Shown piece after piece: positions 7,638 through 13,956 of a DNA stretch of 31,049 bases. The notes beneath the pieces were generated by a model. That model did no database searches and was not told the DNA's origin. It saw only the letters and a program-made list of their open reading frames with translations. Source of the DNA: Candidatus Uhrbacteria bacterium RIFOXYA2_FULL_40_9 (GTDB lineage Bacteria > Patescibacteriota > Patescibacteriia > UBA9934 > GWF2-40-263). Numbering within the stretch: position 1 is the first letter of the stretch; every line of letters begins with the position of its first letter. The position numbers and the translations under genes were made by a program. The stretch lies in the NCBI GenBank assembly GCA_001791615.1, contig MGEY01000047.1:1-31049 (forward strand). Direction: 5' to 3'.

Positions 7638-8378
7638 TCAATCTTCTGGAAGAGGAGGAAGAGTAGCTTGGAAATCTCGGTAAACCAAGGTTGCATAGAT
7701 CAAGAAGAAAGGAAGAAGGAATATTTGCACAACGCCATCAAGTGTTTCTAACCAAAGCGGGATACCTTCGACTAGGGAAGCAGGGTCTTGTCCTGTAATG
7801 GTCATGTATAAAGAAAGGAGAAATGCCATGACAAAAGAATAGCTGATAAAAATAAAAAAAGGACCAGCAAGATTTTTCCATAATGCGGTAAAAAAACGAC
7901 CGCGCACAAGGTATCGACTATAGGTGAGGGCATTGAGTCCTCTACGATGATTCAAAATAGCCGCCGGCTGAGCAAAAAGAAACCACCCAAGAAAAAGAAA
8001 TCCAGGGATGAAAAAAAGAAGGAGCCCCCCAGAAATAATGAGAAGTTGAAGAACAGAGACAACCGCAATGGGTTTGATAAGTTTCCACGCGTCTTCTTGT
8101 AGTGCTTTTGGTTCAATAGTGTCAAAAGAGAGAATTTTTCCTGTTGCACGAACAAGCAAGATCCCTATCCAAAAAGATAAGAAAAATTGAACAAAGGAAA
8201 AAACAACCATTCCACTCGCCAAAATAGTCGTTGGTAAGGGAATAAAATTCAGCAAAACAATTCCTCCAAAAGGCAAAAGAAGCCATGCCACATATCCTGC
8301 AAAAAAAGAACAATGGCTTCGGTAAAGATGAACGCTTGTTTGAAGCAACTCAAAAACGGAAAACAAGTTTCGTTTCAT
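7638..8378 (-). CDS. Multi-pass membrane protein, paralogue of its upstream neighbour
   Basis: This 246-residue protein has about five or six hydrophobic segments. It resembles bacterial integral membrane proteins annotated as 'glycerophosphoryl diester phosphodiesterase membrane domain' or DUF975, but I cannot assign it firmly and no catalytic motif is visible. The N-terminus ('FSVFELLQTSVHLYR') and the segment 'SRYLVRGRF' (154-162) match the upstream gene's 'SLGTIIDMTWERYK' and 'SRRLVDGRF', so the two are tandem paralogues and may form a heteromer. It starts 3 nt after the upstream stop and is probably translationally coupled to it. It sits between tmk and gatB with no functional logic beyond co-transcription. 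Confidence 0.8.
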   Translation of the reverse strand: MKRNLFSVFELLQTSVHLYRSHCSFFAGYVAWLLLPFGGIVLLNFIPLPTTILASGMVVFSFVQFFLSFWIGILLVRATGKILSFDTIEPKALQEDAWKLIKPIAVVSVLQLLIISGGLLLFFIPGFLFLGWFLFAQPAAILNHRRGLNALTYSRYLVRGRFFTALWKNLAGPFFIFISYSFVMAFLLSLYMTITGQDPASLVEGIPLWLETLDGVVQIFLLPFFLIYATLVYRDFQATLPPLPED

Positions 8379-8381
8379 AGA

Positions 8382-9278
8382 TTACGTCGTCTCTTTGAGA
8401 TTTTTGTAAAGAATAACATCAGCAAGTACAACCATTGGATTGATCAAAATAGCAACAATCACAGAAATGATTAAACTCATGATCGTTTTAAGGCGAAGGA
8501 ATAGATCGATATTTGTTCCTGCAAGAACATTGATGACTAGAGAACTAAGGGTAATGAGAATCCACATGATGATAAGACCGATGACAATAAAAAATATTTT
8601 TGGCACTGCCACACGCAAAAAAACAGACCAAAAACGACCATCCACCAAACGTCGGCTTTCCTTCATAGCTTTTTTTCCATGCATATCATCCATCAATAAA
8701 GCATAAGGAGCCATAATATAGTGCAAAGACCAACGGAAATTAATGAAAAGAGCAGCAAAGACTCCAAGAACAATCAAGATATTTGCAACGATCATGAGAA
8801 TACTGCTTTTGAATAAGTAGGCAAGAAGCCAGAAAAAGAGAGAAGGAGCAAAACCAAGCAAGCCACCAACGATAAGCACAAGAATCATTAAAACGCTAAT
8901 AAGAAGACCGGGAAGAAAATAGATTAGACCTTCTTTTATGGCTTTAGAAGTTTGAGGACGTCGTAATCCACCTTGCATGTGAATAAGACGTGTAAGAGAG
9001 ACAAAGATCCACAATCCTAGAATAGGAGCAAGAGCTAAGGAAGAGAAGGCATAGAGAGTCACACCGAATTGTTCCCATCCTGTCAAAGGAAGTTCAAGAG
9101 CAAGTGTGGTTGCAGTGGGATAAAAAAGAAGAGAGATGGTTTCAATAATAGCGAGTATAAGAAGCCATCCTGAAACACTTAGAAGAGAAGGATAGTGGGC
9201 TTTGTATCGTTCCCAGGTCATGTCAATGATGGTTCCTAAAGAAAGAAGTTGTTTCATAGAGAGAGAATCAAGGAACAT
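8382..9278 (-). CDS. Multi-pass membrane protein, paralogue of its downstream neighbour
   Basis: This 298-residue protein has about six hydrophobic segments (roughly 32-52, 77-97, 118-145, 158-180, 226-246 and 266-290). I chose the ATG at 9278 because it overlaps the tmk stop (TAATG), with GAGG just upstream, which is typical of termination-reinitiation. A start at 9257 ('MKQLLSLG') is possible and would align better with the paralogue; a start at 9311 lies inside tmk. The conserved core 'PYALLMDDMHGKKAM' followed by 'SRRLVDGRF' (208-216) recurs in the next gene. The function is unknown; DUF975/GPDPase-membrane-domain similarity is suspected only. Confidence 0.78.
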   Translation of the reverse strand: MFLDSLSMKQLLSLGTIIDMTWERYKAHYPSLLSVSGWLLILAIIETISLLFYPTATTLALELPLTGWEQFGVTLYAFSSLALAPILGLWIFVSLTRLIHMQGGLRRPQTSKAIKEGLIYFLPGLLISVLMILVLIVGGLLGFAPSLFFWLLAYLFKSSILMIVANILIVLGVFAALFINFRWSLHYIMAPYALLMDDMHGKKAMKESRRLVDGRFWSVFLRVAVPKIFFIVIGLIIMWILITLSSLVINVLAGTNIDLFLRLKTIMSLIISVIVAILINPMVVLADVILYKNLKETT

Positions 9279-9967
9279 TACGCCTCTAAAAGGGTTGAGA
9301 GACGGTTCCAAATTTTTTCATGAATGGTTTGAGGGGAGAGAAGTGTACCTTCGTGGATACAATCAATACGTTCAAAAACGTCAAAACGTTCTGTGAGATC
9401 AAGGTAGGCTTGTGCGGCCGCAGAAAGATGGTGGTGGTTTTCTTCATGGATATCCTTTTTTAAAGTGTGTTTATTTCCTTCTATGGCGTTTCTTTGTTCA
9501 GCAAGTTTTATGGAGATTTCTACGGGGACAAACAAGACAAAGTTAATCGCTGGTTCTGGGAGGGAAAAGATTTCATGTTCAAGCTGATGATTCCATTGGT
9601 AATAACGAGCCCGTTCTTCGGGATCGGAAATTTTTCCTCCTTGATGTCCCATGTTTGAACCCACATAACGATCAGCAATTACAATTTTTCCTTCCGCTAA
9701 CCATGCATGAATTTGAAAAGACGCATCGTAGCGATCAACTGCATAAAAGATTGAAGCTCGGTAAGGACCAATTTCTTCTGCTCCTCCGTATTTTCCTTCT
9801 AGATATTCTTCTACTAATCCACAACTTTTTTTCCCATATTGTGGAAAGGCAATAGTTTCAACAGTAAATCCTTCTTGGTTAAGACGTTCAACCAGAAGAC
9901 GTGTTTGTGTGGCTTTCCCTGAGCCATCAGTTCCATCAATCACAATAAGTTTACCTTGTGTTTGCAT
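9278..9967 (-). CDS. tmk: Thymidylate kinase
   Basis: Tmk phosphorylates dTMP to dTDP with ATP, the step after thymidylate synthase. The 229-residue protein has the P-loop 'GTDGSGKAT' (12-20), the DR(Y/H) motif in 'IADRYVGSNMGHQGG' that contacts the substrate, and a C-terminal lid region. The start is the ATG at 9967, which places the P-loop at the usual distance from the N-terminus; a longer frame to 10033 would cover the promoter. A consensus extended -10 (TG-T-TATAAT) ends 6 nt before the ATG, so the predicted transcript starts on the start codon itself. It is divergent from the ThyA-like operon, so both sides of this intergenic region serve dTTP synthesis. Confidence 0.95.
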   Translation of the reverse strand: MQTQGKLIVIDGTDGSGKATQTRLLVERLNQEGFTVETIAFPQYGKKSCGLVEEYLEGKYGGAEEIGPYRASIFYAVDRYDASFQIHAWLAEGKIVIADRYVGSNMGHQGGKISDPEERARYYQWNHQLEHEIFSLPEPAINFVLFVPVEISIKLAEQRNAIEGNKHTLKKDIHEENHHHLSAAAQAYLDLTERFDVFERIDCIHEGTLLSPQTIHEKIWNRLSTLLEA

Positions 9968-9973
9968 AATCCT

Positions 9974-9982
9974 ATTATAACA
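9974..9982 (-). promoter_or_regulatory. Extended -10 promoter of tmk (leaderless)
   Basis: On the minus strand the sequence reads TG-T-TATAAT-AGGATT-ATG. With standard spacing the first transcribed base is the A of the ATG at 9967. The -35 region is weak, as expected with an extended -10. Confidence 0.65.
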
Positions 9983-10172
9983 GAGTTTTCCTATGGATCC
10001 GAATAAATTGAATAACAAAAAAGGGGAAAACAATTTTGATGATTAGACAAAGAAAAGAAAATTTCATCCACAGGTTTGAAGAGATGTGCCTATTTTACCG
10101 TAAGAAGGCATGGGTGGAAACACAGCTCAGGAACTGGTAAGCTTGTGGGTGATAACGAGTGATTTTTTTCTT

Positions 10173-11006
10173 ATGACAACTTTTGATCGGCTTTATCGTG
10201 ATACACTCCATCACATTTATTCTGAAGGAGAGGATTTATTTTCTCAGCGTACGGGAGTTCATACAAAAGCCGTACCCGGATATACCTATAATATTGAGCC
10301 TTCAAAAGGGTTTCCTCTTCTTACTTTGCGCAAGATTCCTGTGAAGCTTTTTTGCGCAGAAGTCGTGTGGATGATTACTGGAGAGAAACATTTAAGTTTT
10401 TTAAGGAAGTTTACAAAGATTTGGGATGATTTTGCCGAAGAAGATGGCACAGTGGAAGCTGCTTACGGGCATCGTTGGCGTGTTCATTTTGGGCGCGATC
10501 AACTCATTGATCTTGTGGAACATTTACGAGAAGAACCCTCTTCACGCCAAGCCGTTGTAGTGATGTGGGATCCTGCTTCAGATGGTTTACGCTCAGCAAA
10601 AAAGAAAAATGTTCCTTGTCCTTTTACTTGGGTAGCAAATATTATTGGGGATAAACTCAATCTTCATCTAGTGATTCGTTCAAACGATATGATGCTTGGA
10701 AATCCTCATGACACTGCCGGTTTTGCCCTTCTTCAAGCTATGATTGCTCAAGAGCTTGGGGTTGCTGTGGGAAAACTTACGATTTCCATTTCTCATGCAC
10801 ATATTTACAGTAATCATTTTGATCAGCTTGAAGCCTTGCTTGAACGAGAAGAACATACGCATGAAGAGATCTATTGTCGTCTTCCTGAACAAAGTTTTCA
10901 ACGAGCGCTTCAAGGAGATGAACAACTTGTTGAAGAGCTTTTCCAAATGTTTAAAGCACAATATCATCCAGCTCCTTCAGTTGAACGGATGCAAATAGCC
11001 CTTTAA
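10173..11006 (+). CDS. ThyA-family enzyme with Asp at the dUMP-selecting Asn position
   Basis: The 277-residue protein belongs to the thymidylate synthase/dCMP hydroxymethylase family, which transfers a one-carbon unit from methylene-THF to C5 of a pyrimidine dNMP. Visible landmarks, with E. coli TS equivalents: R26 (R21), E63 (E58), Y98 (Y94), catalytic C149 (C146) in 'VPCP', R169-S170 (R166-S167), D172 (D169), H210 and Y212 (H207, Y209). Asn177, which contacts the uracil ring, aligns without gaps to Asp180 ('LGNPHDTAGFALL' against 'LGLPFNIASYALL'). Asp here marks dCMP hydroxymethylases and switches engineered TS to dCMP. His147 is Pro150 and Arg127 is Gln126. I therefore leave the symbol thyA off. 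It is first in a four-gene operon. An in-frame upstream ATG at 10110 is less likely, as its extra residues do not look like TS. Confidence 0.9.
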   Translation: MTTFDRLYRDTLHHIYSEGEDLFSQRTGVHTKAVPGYTYNIEPSKGFPLLTLRKIPVKLFCAEVVWMITGEKHLSFLRKFTKIWDDFAEEDGTVEAAYGHRWRVHFGRDQLIDLVEHLREEPSSRQAVVVMWDPASDGLRSAKKKNVPCPFTWVANIIGDKLNLHLVIRSNDMMLGNPHDTAGFALLQAMIAQELGVAVGKLTISISHAHIYSNHFDQLEALLEREEHTHEEIYCRLPEQSFQRALQGDEQLVEELFQMFKAQYHPAPSVERMQIAL

Positions 11007-11016
11007 AGCCATACTT

Positions 11017-11526
11017 ATGAAAGTGATTTTACTTGCAGCTATTTCTGTGGATGGAAAAATTGCACAGTCGCGTGAACAAAACTCCACGGATTGGACTTCA
11101 AAAGAGGATGTCCGATTTTTTGTAGAAAAAAGTAAAGAGATCGGCGCTTTGATTATGGGAGAGACCACGTATCAAACTATTGGACGACCTTTGAAAGATC
11201 GAACGATTTATGTTTTGACAAAAAATCCTGATTCTCAAGTTTCCAAAAAAGGAATCGTTTTTACCGGAGGATTATTACAAGATGTTTTGAAGCAGGTTGA
11301 GAAAGACGGTTTTTCTTCTGTCTTGATTGCTGGAGGAGCCTCTGTGTACTCTCAATTTTTAAAAGAAGGCCTTGTGAATGAACTTTTTCTAACGGTTGAA
11401 CCTTATCTTTTTGGTCAAGGCATTCCACTTTTGACAGATTGTCCTTTTTTCTCTTTAGAATTTGTATCAGTAAAACCTTTGAACCAACAAACTCTTTTAC
11501 TCCATTATCGCATTCCCTCTGTATGA
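11017..11526 (+). CDS. Dihydrofolate reductase / RibD C-terminal-domain-like reductase
   Basis: The 169-residue protein has the DHFR/RibD-C fold pattern: 'AISVDGKIA' at the N-terminus, 'IMGETTYQTIGRPLKDR' near residue 50 (nucleotide-binding and substrate strand-helix), 'IAGGASVYSQFLKEGLV' near residue 105 (the NADPH-binding GG motif), and a C-terminal 'LTVEPYLFGQGIPLL'. It resembles the RibD-C/YyaP subgroup more than classic FolA, so true DHFR activity is inferred from position: it starts 10 nt after the ThyA-like gene. A reductase is needed if that enzyme methylates, because methylation oxidises THF to DHF; hydroxymethylation does not. The HD gene overlaps its stop by ATGA. No SD is seen. 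Confidence 0.85.
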   Translation: MKVILLAAISVDGKIAQSREQNSTDWTSKEDVRFFVEKSKEIGALIMGETTYQTIGRPLKDRTIYVLTKNPDSQVSKKGIVFTGGLLQDVLKQVEKDGFSSVLIAGGASVYSQFLKEGLVNELFLTVEPYLFGQGIPLLTDCPFFSLEFVSVKPLNQQTLLLHYRIPSV

Positions 11527-12131
11527 CCATGAAACGAGAAGTTGATTTTCTTTATGAAATTGGTACTTTGCGATTTATTCCTCGCGCGTGGATTCAGTTT
11601 TTGAACGCGGATTTTGCAAACTTGGCAGAGCATACACTTCGAGTTACTTGGATCGCTCTTATGATTGCTAAGTACGAAGGGGGAGACACAGGAAAGATCG
11701 CAAAAATGGCTCTTGTTCATGATATTACAGAAAGTCGGGCTTCAGATGTTCATTATGTCACACGCCTATATGTTGAGCGAAAAGAAGAAAAAGCGCTGGA
11801 AGATATGCTTGAAGGAGTCGCTTTTGCAGATGAATTTAAGGCTTTGTGGGAAGAATATGAAGTGCGAGAATCACTAGAAGCAAAGATCGTGAAAGATGCA
11901 GACAATCTTGAGGTCGATTTGGAACTGCAAGAACAATATGCACGTGGGCACAAATTGCGAGATGATTTTTATCCTATGCGCAAAAATGCGGTTTATGCAC
12001 ATAAACTTTATACAGAAACCGCAAAAAAATTGTTTGAACAAATTTATGAAACCAATCCTCATGACTGGCATGTCAAAGGAGCAAATCGAATGAGTCAAGG
12101 TGATTGGAAATTACCAGAGGAACAAGCCTAA
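11523..12131 (+). CDS. YfbR-like HD-domain 5'-deoxynucleotidase
   Basis: The 202-residue protein is an HD-superfamily phosphohydrolase of the HD_3/YfbR type. Metal ligands are visible at H37 ('LAEHTLR'), H66-D67 ('LVHDITE', followed by the family Glu70) and a C-terminal Asp in 'KDADNLE' (D125 or D127). YfbR dephosphorylates dNMPs to nucleosides, and in E. coli it matters for thymidylate supply through deoxycytidine. The operon context, between a reductase of the TS cycle and a dCMP deaminase, supports dCMP or dUMP as substrate. Its ATG overlaps the preceding TGA (ATGA), and the next gene starts one base after its stop, so three genes are translationally linked. Confidence 0.88.
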   Translation: MTMKREVDFLYEIGTLRFIPRAWIQFLNADFANLAEHTLRVTWIALMIAKYEGGDTGKIAKMALVHDITESRASDVHYVTRLYVERKEEKALEDMLEGVAFADEFKALWEEYEVRESLEAKIVKDADNLEVDLELQEQYARGHKLRDDFYPMRKNAVYAHKLYTETAKKLFEQIYETNPHDWHVKGANRMSQGDWKLPEEQA

Positions 12132-12132
12132 T

Positions 12133-12999
12133 ATGCCAAATTATCCTTACCTTCCAGAAGGGCGTACATTCCTTTTTGTGCCAGAAAGCCATCCATTTAT
12201 GCAAGAGGCCCAAAGGGCTAGAGCAGAGCGTGCTGGGGATCCTATTTGGCCTAATGGGGCTGTGCTTGTGAAAGATGGAAAGGTTATTGCGAGTGCAGGG
12301 AATGGATATAATCGTGGATCTCATCTTATCCATATTTGTCCACGTATTGTGCATGAATGTCCAAGTGGGGAAGGATATGATCTTTGTGGACTTCACAACA
12401 ATCCTGGGCATGCAGAACAAATGGTGATTGATGTTGCGCATGAGGCAGGAATAGAAACAGAAGGGGCGGATCTTTATATGTATGGTCATTGGTGGTGTTG
12501 TCAGCCCTGTTGGGACAAAATGATTGAGGCAGGAATTCGTAACGTGTATTTGCCAGAAGGGGCAGATGAATTGTTTACACGAGAAAAAGTTCATGCACCT
12601 TATTTGGAACCATCAATCAAAAAAGCCTATGTCCATATTGGATCAAAAGATGAGAAGCTTGCTTTGCTTATATCGGAAGTCTGTCAGGGAATTGGATGTG
12701 AAGCTATTTTTTCAGACTTTTCTTTAGATGGGGGAGATGAACGACAATACTTTGAACAGCTCCATCGTCACTTATCTGACCAAGAGGTCATCATTATTGA
12801 CGTTTCTACTGTGTCTTTCGATTTGATGAGCGAGCTTTTAGTTGCTCATCGGTTGGCAAAACCCATTGTGCTATTATCTCAGAAGGATTTGGGAGTTAAG
12901 CGATTTTTTCACGATCATCCATCTGTGGTTTATCATGTGGAATATGAGGATTTGGATCAAGCCGCGCGCATGCTCAAGAATGTCCTGATTCAGTTATAA
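12133..12999 (+). CDS. dCMP deaminase fused to a nucleoside 2-deoxyribosyltransferase-like domain
   Basis: The 288-residue protein has two parts. Residues about 15-150 form a cytidine/dCMP deaminase domain: zinc-binding and proton-shuttling 'HAE' at 93-95 and C123-x-x-C126 in 'WWCCQPC', with a Cys/His-rich insert at 65-90 ('HICP', 'HECPSG', 'LCGLHNN') that could hold a second zinc as in T4-type enzymes. Residues about 162-288 resemble the NDT/DNPH1 Rossmann-like fold: 'IIIDVSTVSFDLMSELL' (220-236) matches the signature Asp-x-Ser ... Glu, with E234 at the catalytic position, and 'AHRLAKPIVLL' follows, like 'ALALGKPVI'. NDT and DNPH1 cleave the N-glycosidic bond of deoxynucleosides or their 5'-monophosphates. 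The domain order and operon suggest deaminated product passing to a glycosidase-type site. An alternative is a non-catalytic regulatory domain. Confidence 0.85.
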   Translation: MPNYPYLPEGRTFLFVPESHPFMQEAQRARAERAGDPIWPNGAVLVKDGKVIASAGNGYNRGSHLIHICPRIVHECPSGEGYDLCGLHNNPGHAEQMVIDVAHEAGIETEGADLYMYGHWWCCQPCWDKMIEAGIRNVYLPEGADELFTREKVHAPYLEPSIKKAYVHIGSKDEKLALLISEVCQGIGCEAIFSDFSLDGGDERQYFEQLHRHLSDQEVIIIDVSTVSFDLMSELLVAHRLAKPIVLLSQKDLGVKRFFHDHPSVVYHVEYEDLDQAARMLKNVLIQL

Positions 13000-13007
13000 A
13001 AGAAAAT

Positions 13008-13043
13008 AAACAGGCAAATCATTGACAAAAAGCCTGTTTTTTT
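13008..13043 (+). terminator. Terminator of the ThyA-like operon
   Basis: AAACAGGC (13008-13015) pairs with GCCTGTTT (13032-13039), followed by a run of T to 13043. Confidence 0.85.
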
Positions 13044-13054
13044 ATACCAGGAAA

Positions 13055-13074
13055 CCCCGGGCTTTAGCCCAGGG
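13055..13074. repeat. G+C-rich hairpin next to the palindromic repeat
   Basis: CCCCGGGC (13055-13062) pairs with GCCCAGGG (13067-13074) with one mismatch and a TTTA loop. The right arm is identical to that of the hairpin at 29977-30001, which lies beside the second copy of the palindrome. Confidence 0.7.
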
Positions 13075-13084
13075 AGGAGCATAA

Positions 13085-13123
13085 TCCGTCACTTAGTGAC
13101 ATAATCCGTCACTAAGTGACGGA
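13085..13123 (+). repeat. Palindromic intergenic repeat, copy 1
   Basis: A perfect 16-bp stem: TCCGTCACTTAGTGAC (13085-13100) and its reverse complement (13108-13123), loop ATAATCC. Each arm contains a 13-base palindrome of its own, and 13081-13100 and 13101-13120 form a tandem 20-bp repeat differing only at the centre (T against A). Copy 2 at 29926-29964 matches in inverted orientation with one loop difference. Confidence 0.93.
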
Positions 13124-13135
13124 TAAGATTATAAA

Positions 13136-13162
13136 CGAAAAAGTCCCGCACAAGGGCGGGAC
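13136..13162 (-). terminator. Terminator of the 13193-13822 gene
   Basis: GTCCCGC (13143-13149) pairs with GCGGGAC (13156-13162). Read on the minus strand it is followed by TTTTT. Confidence 0.85.
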
Positions 13163-13192
13163 CGGTCTAAGAAAGAGATATCTAAAAATGGA

Positions 13193-13822
13193 TTAAAGGA
13201 AGCAATCGTGCAGAACAGCCATGTGATCCACGGGGATTTTTAGAGCCAGCTTGTAGAGTGTTCGAACAAGATGACTCCACTGAATGTAGAGCTTGCGATA
13301 CAATTCTCGCAGTGTCACCAATCGTTCATTTTCCGTGGCAATCAAATCATCGATGATGTCCGCCCAATCAGGGTCCTCTTTCATCTTTTGATCCGCTTCG
13401 AGCCTGATAAGCGCGCAAGGAATTTCGATTGTTCTCAAACTGTCTAGTCTGTTTTTGAGTGCAAGGATTTCCATGGTCAATTCACGGCGAGGGCGATCTG
13501 CTTCCCACCGAGCTTCTGTAGCCTTGAATTCCTCCTCTGTGGGCCATGGGAATTGCAAGGTGGCATTGGAACAGCCGTATTCGACGATGTTCTCAGCGAC
13601 ATAGCAATCGCAGAAGGCATCAGCTTTTTCTTCTGTGTCGAATCGTACGATGTCCCATCCGATCGTGCGCAATTGCATGATCAGGGTGTCACAGAGCTCG
13701 CCGGTCTTCCAGTCATCCTCGTAGCAGAAAGAAGAGAAACTAGCGTCCATTACGTGCCACTCGAATCCTTTATCATCACGACGAGGGGACTTGATGCACA
13801 GAAGGATGTTGTCTGCAGACAT
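13193..13822 (-). CDS. Orphan protein beginning MSADN, unknown function
   Basis: This 209-residue protein is not one I can assign. The ATG at 13822 is preceded at good spacing by an AGGAG SD, so the longer frame to 13864 is rejected. The N-terminal 'MSADNILLCIKSP' recalls short 'MSADNG' proteins common in phages and plasmids, but that is only a five-residue cue. Residues 1-100 look like a mixed alpha/beta domain ('WHVMDASFSSFCYEDDW'); residues 110-209 are predicted to be long helices. G+C looks higher than in the neighbouring pyrimidine operon, and it has its own promoter, 39-nt leader, SD and terminator, with a palindromic repeat just downstream. This points to acquired or accessory origin. 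Confidence 0.75.
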   Translation of the reverse strand: MSADNILLCIKSPRRDDKGFEWHVMDASFSSFCYEDDWKTGELCDTLIMQLRTIGWDIVRFDTEEKADAFCDCYVAENIVEYGCSNATLQFPWPTEEEFKATEARWEADRPRRELTMEILALKNRLDSLRTIEIPCALIRLEADQKMKEDPDWADIIDDLIATENERLVTLRELYRKLYIQWSHLVRTLYKLALKIPVDHMAVLHDCFL

Positions 13823-13867
13823 TTGGATGTCTCCTGAGGGGGGTAGAAGGAGCGCAAAAAACATTCT

Positions 13868-13896
13868 ACGATAATAGAAAAATCTTATTTTGTCAA
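13868..13896 (-). promoter_or_regulatory. Promoter of the 13193-13822 gene
   Basis: On the minus strand: TTGACA (13891-13896), a 17-nt spacer, TATCGT (13868-13873). It predicts a leader of about 39 nt containing the SD. Confidence 0.6.
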
Positions 13897-13919
13897 TGGT
13901 AAAACAAGGGAAAAATCAA

Positions 13920-13945
13920 AAAACAAGGCTTTTGAGCCTTGTTTT
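13920..13945. terminator. Terminator after the dUTPase-like gene
   Basis: AAACAAGGCT (13921-13930) pairs with AGCCTTGTTT (13935-13944). On the minus strand a T-rich tract follows, so it ends the 13957-14613 gene. Confidence 0.8.
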
Positions 13946-13956
13946 GTTTTCAGAGT

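Noticed and set aside
10110..10172. Longer N-terminus for the ThyA-like gene
   Set aside because: The extra 21 residues do not resemble TS N-termini, and the 10173 ATG gives the usual distance to the Arg21 equivalent.
10019..10172. Conventional promoter for the ThyA-like operon
   Set aside because: Only weak boxes (TTGAAG at 10076, GATAAC at 10151) with poor spacing were found, so no feature was listed.
13081..13124. Palindrome as a two-unit CRISPR or an ordinary terminator
   Set aside because: There are no spacers, no cas genes and no T-tract after either stem; a second inverted copy exists elsewhere.
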